From Porphyrobacter sp. AAP60 (lineage in GTDB: Bacteria > Pseudomonadota > Alphaproteobacteria > Sphingomonadales > Sphingomonadaceae), in NCBI RefSeq assembly GCF_001296025.1, contig NZ_LJHV01000008.1, positions 496,001-560,000 on the forward strand: a stretch of DNA of 64,000 nucleotides, given 5' to 3'. The translations under genes were made by a program, and so were the position numbers. The notes under the pieces are model-generated. The model saw only the letters and a program-made list of their open reading frames with translations, had not been told where the DNA came from and did not search any database. Every line of letters begins with the position of its first letter. Position 1 is the stretch's first letter. Shown piece by piece: positions 18,664 through 26,875 of this stretch.

Positions 18664-19686
18664 ATGGATATGGCGGTAAGCGATCACACATCATCGGGCA
18701 ATCACGGGACGGGTTTCACAGCCATTCCCGCCGACGCCCGCCCACTCGCGATCGAGGCACGCGGGCTGGTCAAAAGCTTTGATGGCACCCGCGCTGTGGA
18801 CGGGGTGGATATTTCCGTGCCCGAAGGCGCGATTTACGGGATTCTCGGCCCTAATGGCGCTGGCAAGACCACGACGCTGCGGATGCTGCTGGGCATCATT
18901 GACCCGGACGCAGGCGTGCGCCGCGTGCTCGGGCATGATCGCCCGCATGATATTGGCCGGCTGATCGGCTATCTGCCCGAAGAACGCGGGCTGTATCCGG
19001 CAATGAAATGTGTCGAGGCGATTGCCTTCATGGGCGCGCTGCGGGGTCTGCCGCTGAAAGAAGGGCGCAAACGCGGGGCCGAACTGCTTGAACGGCATGG
19101 GCTTGGCTATGCCGCCGACCGCCAGATCAGGCAGCTATCCAAAGGCATGGCGCAGACCGTGCAGCTGCTCGGCACGCTGGTGCACCAGCCCCGGCTGGTG
19201 GTGCTGGACGAGCCGTTTTCGGGCCTCGATGCGATCAATCAGGGCAAGCTGGAAGTGATGATCCGCGCATTGGCCGATGACGGCGTAACGGTGATCTTCT
19301 CCACCCACGTGATCCACCATGCCGAACGCCTGTGCGAAGGCGTGGCGATCATTGCTGGCGGCAAGGTGCCTTACGCGGGGAGTGTCGAGGCTGCGCGTGA
19401 CCGGATTCCGGCGCAGGTGCGGCTGGAGACGCGGGCGCGTGAAGGCGCGTGGCTTTCCGCCCTGCCCGCCGATGCCCGCCGCGACGGCGATTTCTTCCAG
19501 TTCCCGCTGCCTGAAAGCGGCATCGAACCCTTGCTGCGGCAATTGATCGAAGGCGAGGCGGGCATCCTCTCGCTCTCGATCGAACGGGCAGGATTGCACG
19601 ATGCCTTTGTTGCCATCGCGGGCGAGGCCGCTGCCCGCCAGCTCGAAGCCGATTCGACAGCCAATCTCGGGGAAAGCCGCACATGA
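18664..19686 (+). CDS. ABC transporter ATPase subunit (NatA-like)
   Basis: 340 residues. The nucleotide-binding domain has Walker A GPNGAGKTTTLR near residue 65, a Q-loop region YLPEERGLYPAM, signature LSKGMAQTVQ, and Walker B LVVLDEPFSGLD, followed by the switch His in FSTHVIHHAE. The signature departs from LSGGQ but LSKGM occurs in Nat/drug-export type ATPases. The C-terminal DUF4162-like tail (QVRLETRAREGAWL) is typical of this group. The partner permease overlaps by ATGA. The pair probably exports sodium or a toxic amphiphile; the substrate is unknown. Confidence 0.92.
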   Translation: MDMAVSDHTSSGNHGTGFTAIPADARPLAIEARGLVKSFDGTRAVDGVDISVPEGAIYGILGPNGAGKTTTLRMLLGIIDPDAGVRRVLGHDRPHDIGRLIGYLPEERGLYPAMKCVEAIAFMGALRGLPLKEGRKRGAELLERHGLGYAADRQIRQLSKGMAQTVQLLGTLVHQPRLVVLDEPFSGLDAINQGKLEVMIRALADDGVTVIFSTHVIHHAERLCEGVAIIAGGKVPYAGSVEAARDRIPAQVRLETRAREGAWLSALPADARRDGDFFQFPLPESGIEPLLRQLIEGEAGILSLSIERAGLHDAFVAIAGEAAARQLEADSTANLGESRT

Positions 19687-20945
19687 GCCAAACCGGTACC
19701 CCCACCCGTTCTCGCCTCAACCTGTTTCAGGCCTCGTGGGTGATCGCCCGCCGCGACTTCGTTGCGGTCCTGTTCAGCCGCGCTTTCCTGTTCTTCCTGT
19801 TGGGGCCGCTGTTTCCCGTGCTGGTCGGCGGGCTGGCCGGGAGCATCGGCAAATCGGTTTCCGATCAGGCGGTCAGCGTCGAGGTCGGTGTCGCGATGAG
19901 CGCTTCGGACAATGCGGCGATGATCGCTGCTGCCGACGTGCTGCGCCCGCAACTGGGTGGTTTCCTGCCGGCACTGCGCGAGGTCAAAGAGGCCGCGGGT
20001 GACAGCAATTTCGATGCCCGCGCCTTTCTGGATCAGCGGCGCGGCAATTATGCTGCGATTGTGACCGGCACGCTCGCCGCGCCGAAAGTAATCGGCACGC
20101 AGGGACAGGTCAGCCGCTGGTCCGGCCCGGCCGAACTGATCGCCGCCACCGCTGCCGGGGCATCCCCTTCGCAGCTGCCGCGCGCGACCAGCGAGGTTGT
20201 CACCACCAGCGCCGCATCCGAACGCACCAACCGCATCCGCACAGCCCAAGCCGCGCAGATGGTATTGTTCCTGCTGACGATGCTGCTCGGCGGCATGGTG
20301 CTATCCAACCTGGCCGAGGAAAAAGGCAACAAGATCATCGAAATCCTCGCCGCAGCCCTGCCGATGGACGCGGTGTTCATGGGCAAGCTGTTTGCGATGC
20401 TGGGCGTTTCGTTTGTCGGCATCGCGGTGTGGGGCGCGCTTGGCTGGGGCTTCTGGGCGATTGCAGAAGACGCCATCGTCACCGTCACCCAGACCAATTT
20501 CCGCGAACTGCCCGGCCCGGCTGTCGGCTGGCCGATGTTCCTGGTGCTGGGGATTGTCTATTTCACCATGGCCTATCTGCTGCTGGGATCGCTGTTCCTG
20601 ACGATCGGCGCGATGGCATCATCGGTGCGCGAAGTGCAGACCTTGTCGATGCCGGTCACCATGCTGCAATTGATGGTGTTCTTCCTTTCAGCGGCCAATA
20701 TCGGCCAGACCGGCACCGCGCTGGAGCTGTCTTCGATAGCGTTCCCGCTGTCATCGCCGTTTGCGATGCTGGCGCGCGCGGCAATGGAGGAGACGCTGTG
20801 GACCCATGCGCTGGCACTGGTGTGGCAGGTCATCGCGGTGTTCCTGCTGGTCAAAGGCGGCTCGCTATTGTTCCGCAAGCGGGTGATGAAATCGGGCGGG
20901 GCCGGACGCGACAAATCGCGCAAGCGCCCTCGTTTTGCCGCGTGA
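19683..20945 (+). CDS. ABC-2 type transporter permease (NatB-like)
   Basis: 420 residues. One membrane helix near residues 30-55 (LFFLLGPLFPVLVGGLAG) precedes a large extracytoplasmic domain (about residues 60-195). Five further hydrophobic segments follow from about residue 198: MVLFLLTMLLGGMVLSNL, MLGVSFVGIAVWGALGWGFW, FLVLGIVYFTMAYLLLGSLF, then MLQLMVFFLSAANIG and the last near ALALVWQVIAVFLLVKGG. The cytoplasmic NLAEEKGNKIIEIL motif is characteristic of ABC-2 permeases of the Nat family. It is translationally coupled to the ATPase gene. Confidence 0.9.
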   Translation: MSQTGTPTRSRLNLFQASWVIARRDFVAVLFSRAFLFFLLGPLFPVLVGGLAGSIGKSVSDQAVSVEVGVAMSASDNAAMIAAADVLRPQLGGFLPALREVKEAAGDSNFDARAFLDQRRGNYAAIVTGTLAAPKVIGTQGQVSRWSGPAELIAATAAGASPSQLPRATSEVVTTSAASERTNRIRTAQAAQMVLFLLTMLLGGMVLSNLAEEKGNKIIEILAAALPMDAVFMGKLFAMLGVSFVGIAVWGALGWGFWAIAEDAIVTVTQTNFRELPGPAVGWPMFLVLGIVYFTMAYLLLGSLFLTIGAMASSVREVQTLSMPVTMLQLMVFFLSAANIGQTGTALELSSIAFPLSSPFAMLARAAMEETLWTHALALVWQVIAVFLLVKGGSLLFRKRVMKSGGAGRDKSRKRPRFAA

Positions 20946-20970
20946 TCAGTCCCGAATAGCAACCCACTAT

Positions 20971-20984
20971 TGACATGCCTGTCA
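20971..20984. promoter_or_regulatory. Candidate operator palindrome upstream of the P450 gene
   Basis: TGACATGCCTGTCA is an inverted repeat of TGACA with a 4-base centre. It overlaps a TTGACA (20970-20975) that could be a -35 element, so a bound repressor would block the promoter. The -10 is not convincing. A GC hairpin (21013-21018 with 21027-21032) follows in the presumed leader, just ahead of the ribosome-binding GGGAG. Confidence 0.35.
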
Positions 20985-21048
20985 GTTAGGGCAGACTGCG
21001 ACTCGGACAGAAGCGGCCGCAACAAAGGCCGCCTGACGGGAGACAGAC

Positions 21049-22389
21049 ATGGCCACCATCGCCGCCCCGGCACGCCCGCAAGTGCGCCGCGAACCGACAT
21101 CCTATGACGCCCTGAAAGCCCATTTCGAGAGCCATCCCGAAGAACGCCCCAACCACCCCCATCCGTGGGACGTCAGCCGTTCGGACATCTATTCCGAAGA
21201 CCGCTGGCAGCCGATCTTTGCCGAGATGCGCAAGGCGGGCCAGCTGCACTGGATTCCCGAAAGCCCGTTCGGCCCTTACTGGGCGGTGGTCGGCCACAAG
21301 GCGATCCAGCATATAGAGGCACTGCCGGAAACCTTCTCTTCAAGCTGGGAACATGGCGGCATCACCATTCTCAACCGCCTGTCCGAGGAAGAGGCTGCGG
21401 CAGCCAACATCGAAACGCGTGAGCTGCCGATGTTCATCGCGATGGATCGCCCGCAGCACACCGGCCAGCGTCGCACCGTCGCGCCCAAATTCACCCCTTC
21501 GGCGATCACCGACATGGAAGCCGAAATCCGCACCCGCACCGGCGAAGTGCTGGATCGCCTGCCGCGCGGGGAAGTGTTCGACTGGGTCGACACCGTCTCG
21601 ATCGAACTGACCACCGGGATGCTGGCGATCCTGTTCGGTTTCCCCTGGGAAGACCGCCGCCTGCTGACCTTCTGGTCGGATTGGGCGGGCGATACCGAAC
21701 TGGCCACCGTGCGCGAGCTGGATGAAACGCGCTGGGGAATCCTGAAGGAAATGGCGGCCTATTTCCAGTCGCTGTGGATCGAACGCACGATGGACAAGGA
21801 ACCGGGCAGCGATCTCATCTCGATGATGCTGCACTCGCCCGCGATGAACCAGATGCGGCCCGAAGAATTCATGGGCAATCTGGTGCTGCTGATTGTGGGC
21901 GGCAATGACACCACCCGCAACACCATGAGCGGCATCATCCACGCGCTCGACAAGTTCCCCGACCAGCGCAAGCTCTACGAGGAAAACCCCGATCTGATCC
22001 CCAACGCGGTGCAGGAAATCCTGCGCATGCAGGTGCCGCTGGCCCATATGCGCCGCACCTGCACCGAAGATACCGAAGTCTTCGGCCAGACCATCAAAGC
22101 GGGCGACAAGGTGGTGCTGTGGTATATCAGCGCCAACCGCGATGAAGGTGTGTTCGAAAACCCGGACAAGCTCGACATCACCCGTGATAATGCGCGGCGG
22201 CATCTGGCCTTCGGTTACGGCATTCACCGCTGTGTCGGGGCGCGGCTGGCGGAATTGCAGCTGAAGGTGCTGCTGGAAGAAATGCACAAGCGCCGGATGC
22301 GGGTGCATGTGGCCGGTGATGTGGAGCGGGTGCGCGCTAACTTCGTCCACGGCTTCCGCAAGCTCGAAGTCGAAATCACCGAGTTCTGA
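21049..22389 (+). CDS. Cytochrome P450, CYP153 alkane hydroxylase-like
   Basis: 446 residues. The I-helix reads NLVLLIVGGNDTTRNTMSG, a stretch I associate with CYP153A alkane or fatty-acid terminal hydroxylases. The ExxR region is AVQEILRMQVPLAHMRR, and the haem loop is HLAFGYGIHRCVGARLAELQ with the Cys ligand. Other CYP153-like features are SPFGPYWAVVGHK, ELPMFIAMDRPQH and VVLWYISANRDE. CYP153 enzymes are soluble class I P450s needing a ferredoxin and ferredoxin reductase. The reductase-like gene at 16.3 kb may serve it; no ferredoxin is present. An inverted repeat lies in the promoter region. Confidence 0.9.
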   Translation: MATIAAPARPQVRREPTSYDALKAHFESHPEERPNHPHPWDVSRSDIYSEDRWQPIFAEMRKAGQLHWIPESPFGPYWAVVGHKAIQHIEALPETFSSSWEHGGITILNRLSEEEAAAANIETRELPMFIAMDRPQHTGQRRTVAPKFTPSAITDMEAEIRTRTGEVLDRLPRGEVFDWVDTVSIELTTGMLAILFGFPWEDRRLLTFWSDWAGDTELATVRELDETRWGILKEMAAYFQSLWIERTMDKEPGSDLISMMLHSPAMNQMRPEEFMGNLVLLIVGGNDTTRNTMSGIIHALDKFPDQRKLYEENPDLIPNAVQEILRMQVPLAHMRRTCTEDTEVFGQTIKAGDKVVLWYISANRDEGVFENPDKLDITRDNARRHLAFGYGIHRCVGARLAELQLKVLLEEMHKRRMRVHVAGDVERVRANFVHGFRKLEVEITEF

Positions 22390-22468
22390 TCGGCGGGGCG
22401 CAGGGGCGCGCGTGAAACTTCCGGGGGGTTTCGGACGTATCTGGAACAACGACAACGGAGATTTGCCG

Positions 22469-22966
22469 ATGCGCCTGCCCCTGATCCACCGCCGTACCGT
22501 GCTGGCCGCTGCCGGAATAGGTGTGGCCCTGCCGCTGCTCGCCTCGTGCGGGGCCGATCCGGCCGAGGCCAAGACCTTTCCCAAGGGCAAGACCGAAGCC
22601 CAGTGGCGCAAGGTTCTGACCAAAGACCAGTTCTATGTGCTGCGCGAGGAAGGGACCGAACGTGCCTTCACATCCCCGCTCGACAAGGAAAAGCGCAAGG
22701 GCACCTTCGTGTGCGCAGGCTGCGCCAACCCGGTCTATGCCTCGGCGCACAAGTATGACAGCGGCACCGGCTGGCCCAGTTTCTGGCAACCGATTGACAA
22801 GGGCGCTGTCGGCACCAGCACCGATTACAAGATCGGCTATGCCCGCACCGAAGTGCATTGCGCCGATTGCGGCGGGCATCTCGGGCACATTTTCGCCGAC
22901 GGCCCCAAGCCCACCGGCAAGCGCCACTGCATCAACGGCATTGCGATGAAATTCATCCCCGCCTGA
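22469..22966 (+). CDS. msrB: Peptide-methionine (R)-S-oxide reductase, exported
   Basis: 165 residues from the ATG at 22469, with GGAG about 7 bases upstream. The N-terminus (LIHRRTVLAAAGIGVALPLLASCGAD) combines an RR pair with a lipobox-like LASC, so it is probably an exported lipoprotein. The MsrB fold shows zinc ligands CAGC and CADC, the substrate loop YDSGTGWPSFWQP, and the catalytic Cys in GKRHCINGIAMKF. It repairs the R-epimer of oxidised methionine in envelope proteins. The matching MsrA, also an exported lipoprotein, is encoded separately near 37.8-38.5 kb. Confidence 0.95.
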   Translation: MRLPLIHRRTVLAAAGIGVALPLLASCGADPAEAKTFPKGKTEAQWRKVLTKDQFYVLREEGTERAFTSPLDKEKRKGTFVCAGCANPVYASAHKYDSGTGWPSFWQPIDKGAVGTSTDYKIGYARTEVHCADCGGHLGHIFADGPKPTGKRHCINGIAMKFIPA

Positions 22967-22976
22967 CGCGGCCAGC

Positions 22977-23618
22977 TTATTCGCCCAGCAGTGCGGGCGC
23001 CTGAAGCCGGGCGGCCAGTCGTGCAAAATCGCCCAGCGTGAAGGTGTCATCGAACACGACGCCATAGTGCGAATCGCGCCGCCAGCGCACCTTGGCGCGC
23101 ACTTCGCGCATTTCGTTGCCGATGCCGGGCGCTTCGATCCGCACGGTCTGGTCGATTGCGAGCTGCGCCTGGCTCACAATCCGCGCGCCCTGTTGTGACA
23201 TGTTTTCCACCACACCTTCGAACCGCCCTGCCAGAGCGGTGATCGAGATCGGGAAACACAGGCCCAGGCGCAGGCCGCGCTTGGGATATTCACCCGATTC
23301 GTTGATCAGCTGCGGCACTTCGACCGGGCGAGCGAAGCGAAAGCCCGCCTCGTTATCGCGCTGCCACACCGGGATCACGTTATAGAATGCGCCGCCGGGC
23401 ATGTGCAGTTCGAACCTCGGGCAAGCGGGCAAGGCATGGAACAGCCGCACGCTGACCCCGGTTTCCGATACATCGCGGATAACGCAGACAAATTCGCCCT
23501 GTGCCGACGCCAGCTTGGCAGCGCGGATCAGCAGGGTGAACCGCGGCGCGGCGCGCAGTTCAGCGTCCCCGGCTTCGGGACCGTTATGCAGCTTCTGGGT
23601 GCTTGCAGCGATTTCCAT
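22977..23618 (-). CDS. Tandem PilZ-domain protein
   Basis: 213 residues from the ATG read from 23618; the longer open frame upstream merely crosses a tRNA gene. Two PilZ-like domains are visible. The first has CVIRDVSETGVSVRLF, the second GVVENMSQQGARIVS, so both keep the [DN]xSxxG half of the c-di-GMP-binding motif. The RxxxR half is less clear in each (PRFTLLIRAAK; KRGLRLGLCF). Such proteins bind c-di-GMP or act as degenerate adaptors in envelope and motility control. Binding ability is uncertain. Convergent with msrB. Confidence 0.8.
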   Translation of the reverse strand: MEIAASTQKLHNGPEAGDAELRAAPRFTLLIRAAKLASAQGEFVCVIRDVSETGVSVRLFHALPACPRFELHMPGGAFYNVIPVWQRDNEAGFRFARPVEVPQLINESGEYPKRGLRLGLCFPISITALAGRFEGVVENMSQQGARIVSQAQLAIDQTVRIEAPGIGNEMREVRAKVRWRRDSHYGVVFDDTFTLGDFARLAARLQAPALLGE

Positions 23619-23763
23619 GCGGTTAAGATCCCAACCCGGCACCGCAGGCCCACACCTGCGGAACAAGGGTTCTGCCTGATTAACCCCAAGGCTTAGATAC
23701 AAGGCGTTAATGCGCGGATAATGGCGACTTGGGGTAGAGTGGGGGCGCAACCGGCAGCCAATG

Positions 23764-23845
23764 TACGGGCGGCGGGACTCGAACCCGCACGAGCAAAGCT
23801 CAGGGGATTTTAAGTCCCCGGCGTCTACCATTCCGCCACGCCCGC
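23764..23845 (-). tRNA. tRNA-Leu (anticodon UAA)
   Basis: Read on the minus strand, the gene starts GCGGGCGTGGCGGAATGG and ends with a T-arm around GGTTCGAGTCC. The anticodon stem GGGGA/TCCCC encloses a loop whose centre is TAA, decoding UUA. A long variable arm (GAGCTTTGCTC) marks a class II tRNA such as Leu. The acceptor stem pairs 5' GCGGGCG with CGCCCGT, including one G-U pair. CCA is not encoded. Confidence 0.95.
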
Positions 23846-23951
23846 ATGTTTGCGCCCTTGCCACAAGTTGCAGGCAAAGCGCCAGAGCTTGCCAGCCGCA
23901 TCGCCATCGCCCATTTCAATGGCCAAGGCGCAAGGCAGCAAGGAAACCGGC

Positions 23952-25616
23952 ATGGCGGGCGATGTGGTGGAGACAATCCAGCCGGCAATCACGCTGCTGG
24001 GGCTGGGAATCGGTGCGGCGCTGGCCAGCCGAGCGCTGCGGCTGAACCCGATTGTCGGCTATCTCGGGCTGGGCCTCGGGCTTGCCAGCCTTGGCATGGC
24101 GGATGGTTTCAGCGGTTCGGTGGTGGCCGCGATGGCCGAAGCGGGCGTGATGTTTCTGCTGTTCAACCTCGGCCTGCATTTCTCGCTTGGGCGGATTCGC
24201 GCCGAGGCGGGGAATATTTTCGGCTTTGGCGCCTTGCAGATGCTGGTGGCGGGCAGCGCGTTTACCGCCGTGCTTGCCGCGTTCGGATTGTCGATCACCT
24301 TTGCTGTGATCGTCGGGTTCGGGCTTGGCCTGTCGTCCACCGCCGTGGTGATCGGGCTGGTGCGCGAACGCGGGCAGGAAGATTGCCCGGTCGGCCGCGC
24401 TGCGCAGTCGATCCTGATCTTCCAGGATATCGCCGCAATCCTGCTGCTGGTCACCGCAGGCGCGCTGGCGAGCGGGGGCGATCTGGCACCGGCGCTGGGG
24501 CTGGCGGGGATCAAGGCGCTGGTTGCTTTCGGGATTGCGGTACTGTTTGCACGCTACCTGACCGAGCCTCTGTTCGGTCTGATCGCTCGCGCCGGCACCA
24601 CCGAGGTCTATACCGCCACCGCGCTGTTCATTGCCCTTGCGGCAGGCTGGGCGACCGGCATGGCGGGCCTTTCGCTGACGCTGGGCGCGTTTCTTGGCGG
24701 GATGGCGGTGGCCGATTCGCGCTATCGCATTCTGGTGCAGACCGAGATTGACGCCTTTCGCGGCCTGTTCCTCAGCTTCTTTTTCATCTCGGTCGGGCTC
24801 AGTATCGATCCGGCGCTGCTGGTGCGTGACTGGGCGCTGGTGCTGGGCGTGGCGCTGGGGATGATCGTGCTGAAATGCGCTGCCAATGTCGCTGCCGGGC
24901 TGGTCAATCGCTGGTCGGTGCCGGGATCGATCCAGCTCGGATTTCTGCTGGGGCAGGGGAGCGAATTCACGCTGGTGCTGCTGGCGTTGCCCGCCGTGGC
25001 CGGGCTGGCCGAGCCGCGGCTGGTATCCGCGCTGGTCACCGCGATCGCGATCAGCCTTGCGGTAACTCCGCTGATATCGAACATCGGGCGCAAGCTGGCC
25101 GGACGGCTGCGGCAGGGCCCGCCCGATACAAAGCTGGCGGGCGATGATGCGCCGGTGCTGATCATCGGCATGACAGCGGCAGGCCGCGCATTGGCCGATG
25201 CGCTGGAGTATAACGACATCGGCTATCTCGCGCTGGAGCCGGATCACGACCGGTTCCAGACCGCGCTGGCCGATGGATATCACGTCCACCGTGCCAACCC
25301 TGCCGATCCGCGCAGCTGGGACGCGATCGGGATGGAGCGGCGCGAGGTGCTGGTGATTGCCACAGGGCAGGTGCAGGCATCGCGCGATGTGACGCCGCTG
25401 GCGCGCGAACGCCTGCCCGATGTGACGCGGGTGATTGCTGTCCCCGATGCAGAAGCGATCGAAGAGTTCGGCGCGCTCGGCATGGTGCCGGTCGATATGA
25501 GCCAGAGCGGCGGGGCCGAGCGCTTGATCGAACTGGTGTTCACCGCGTTGGAGCGGACACGCGATCTGCCCGTGCCGGGCCTCGCGCATGACAAGGCGAT
25601 GCCGCGGGCGGCGTAG
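23952..25616 (+). CDS. CPA2 family cation:proton antiporter with C-terminal RCK-like domain (KefB/YbaL-like)
   Basis: 554 residues from the ATG at 23952. About twelve membrane segments make up residues 10-385, with GLGLSSTAVVIGLV and LGAFLGGMAVADS typical of the CPA2 exchanger fold. The C-terminal 150 residues resemble a TrkA-N/RCK domain: VLIIGMTAAGRALADALE, then ALEPDHDRFQTALADGYHVHRANP and VIATGQVQASRDV. The usual glycine motif GxGxxG is altered to GMTAAG, so nucleotide binding may differ. The family exchanges potassium or sodium for protons. It is convergent with ihfB across a repeat element. Confidence 0.88.
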   Translation: MAGDVVETIQPAITLLGLGIGAALASRALRLNPIVGYLGLGLGLASLGMADGFSGSVVAAMAEAGVMFLLFNLGLHFSLGRIRAEAGNIFGFGALQMLVAGSAFTAVLAAFGLSITFAVIVGFGLGLSSTAVVIGLVRERGQEDCPVGRAAQSILIFQDIAAILLLVTAGALASGGDLAPALGLAGIKALVAFGIAVLFARYLTEPLFGLIARAGTTEVYTATALFIALAAGWATGMAGLSLTLGAFLGGMAVADSRYRILVQTEIDAFRGLFLSFFFISVGLSIDPALLVRDWALVLGVALGMIVLKCAANVAAGLVNRWSVPGSIQLGFLLGQGSEFTLVLLALPAVAGLAEPRLVSALVTAIAISLAVTPLISNIGRKLAGRLRQGPPDTKLAGDDAPVLIIGMTAAGRALADALEYNDIGYLALEPDHDRFQTALADGYHVHRANPADPRSWDAIGMERREVLVIATGQVQASRDVTPLARERLPDVTRVIAVPDAEAIEEFGALGMVPVDMSQSGGAERLIELVFTALERTRDLPVPGLAHDKAMPRAA

Positions 25617-25680
25617 CTTTTTATTCCCCATCGCCTCCGCGATGCGAATTCCTCGCTGATGCGACCTGAAGGTCGCGTCG

Positions 25681-25860
25681 CTGCGGGCGGCCGGTCGGCC
25701 TTGCGGCCCCTGCGGGCCCGAACAGCGGCAAACGCCGGCGGAGAGTGCGAGCAGTGGCTCGGTCGCGCAGCGACCGCGAGCGCACGCGCGCGAGCCGCAG
25801 GTGCCCGTAGCGTAGCGAAGGAATAGCACCGAGGACGAAGGCGCGGAGGCGCCTTCGCAA
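25681..25860. repeat. Intergenic palindromic repeat, copy A
   Basis: The gap between the antiporter and ihfB contains two blocks shared exactly with the region at 38.85-38.94 kb. Block 1 is 29 bases at 25681-25709, present at 38855-38883 in inverted orientation. Block 2 is 30 bases at 25831-25860, present at 38915-38944 in direct orientation and containing the hairpin GAAGGCGC-GGAG-GCGCCTTC. It lies between two convergent genes, so the hairpin might also help stop transcription, but no T-tract follows. Confidence 0.7.
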
Positions 25861-25874
25861 CCCGGACGCCGCGC

Positions 25875-26153
25875 CTATTTGTTCAACCGCTCGCGGATTT
25901 CCTTGCCGGCCTTGAAATAGGGCACGCGCTTGGAAGGCACGTCCACCGTTTCGCCGGTGCGCGGATTGCGCCCACTGCGGGCTTCGCGGTCACGCGTCGA
26001 AAACGCGCCGAAGCCGCGCAGTTCCACCCGGCCCCCCTCGGCCAGTCGCTGGGCGATTTCATCGAAGAAGATATCCACGACCTGCTCGATTTCATCTGCG
26101 CGCAGTTCGGGATTGTCTTTATGCAATTCCTGCAACAATTCGGATCTGATCAT
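25875..26153 (-). CDS. ihfB: Integration host factor beta subunit
   Basis: 92 residues of the HU/IHF family. The N-terminus MIRSELLQEL and the DNA-binding arm region VELRGFGAFSTRDREAR and RNPRTGETVDVPSKRVPYF are characteristic of IHF-beta rather than HU. IHF bends DNA at specific sites as a heterodimer with IHF-alpha, supporting recombination, replication and promoter architecture. Alpha is not encoded here. The upstream 200 bases to the GntR gene include an AT-rich stretch around 26270-26350. Confidence 0.95.
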   Translation of the reverse strand: MIRSELLQELHKDNPELRADEIEQVVDIFFDEIAQRLAEGGRVELRGFGAFSTRDREARSGRNPRTGETVDVPSKRVPYFKAGKEIRERLNK

Positions 26154-26364
26154 AGTGATCTCCCGATGCCCATGGTCGGTCGAGCCGCCATATCACACCG
26201 CTATGCGGGTTGCCCCGTTGTTTCCTCAACTTGCCTCCGACCCGTGAGACGCCCCCATTAGTCGCGGCGCGGGGGATAATGCAATCCCGTCATGCACCAA
26301 CATGAACAGACTGTCATAAAACGGGAAAGCAAGCAACCTTCAGTAATGTCAGTAACGTGGCCTG

Positions 26365-26703
26365 TTACGAGGTCAGGGCAAGATCCGCCGGGCTGAGACC
26401 GAGGCGCTGCATCCGCTGCCGGATTTCGGGCCATTCTTCGCGCAGGAAGGCCTCGCGTTCGGTGCTGCGCAACCGTTCCGCTGCGCCGCGCACGACATAC
26501 ATGCCAACCCCGCGCTGCACTTCGACCAAGCCATCATTCTGGAATTGCTGATAGGCTTTCGCCACGGTCAGCGGGTTCGCGCCCTGCTCTGCCGCCAGCG
26601 CCCGCACCGAAGGCAGCATCGCGCCTTCGGGATAATCGCCCGCGATAATCGCAGCGGCAATCTGGTCGCGCAGCTTGAGATAGACGGGCCGGTTGGGGTT
26701 CAT
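26365..26703 (-). CDS. GntR-family regulator, YtrA-like short form
   Basis: 112 residues from the ATG read from 26703. The winged-helix domain covers most of the protein: PVYLKLRDQIAAAIIAGDYP, MLPSVRALAAEQGANPLTVAKAY (recognition helix) and VEVQRGVGMYVVRGA. Only about 35 residues follow, too few for an effector domain, which places it in the YtrA-type subgroup that usually controls adjacent transporters. The POT peptide transporter is divergent 172 bases away and is a candidate target. The longer frame upstream of 26703 adds residues without family similarity. Confidence 0.88.
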   Translation of the reverse strand: MNPNRPVYLKLRDQIAAAIIAGDYPEGAMLPSVRALAAEQGANPLTVAKAYQQFQNDGLVEVQRGVGMYVVRGAAERLRSTEREAFLREEWPEIRQRMQRLGLSPADLALTS

Positions 26704-26875
26704 GGCAATCAGGTGTCCCTTGCGAGGTGCATCAGTGCCATAATACAGCCATGCGGTCAAGGTGAGGGAGACATGGTTTCACTCGCAACAAAAGCTTCAC
26801 ATGACCGATTGAGGCGCTAGGTTGCCCCCCCATGGGATCGCGTCCGAGGGGCGCGCAGAAGGGATATCTGCTTAC

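Noticed and set aside
23619..23864. N-terminal extension of the PilZ frame, including GRGGMVDAGDLKSPEL
   Set aside because: This peptide is the translation of the tRNA-Leu gene on the same strand.
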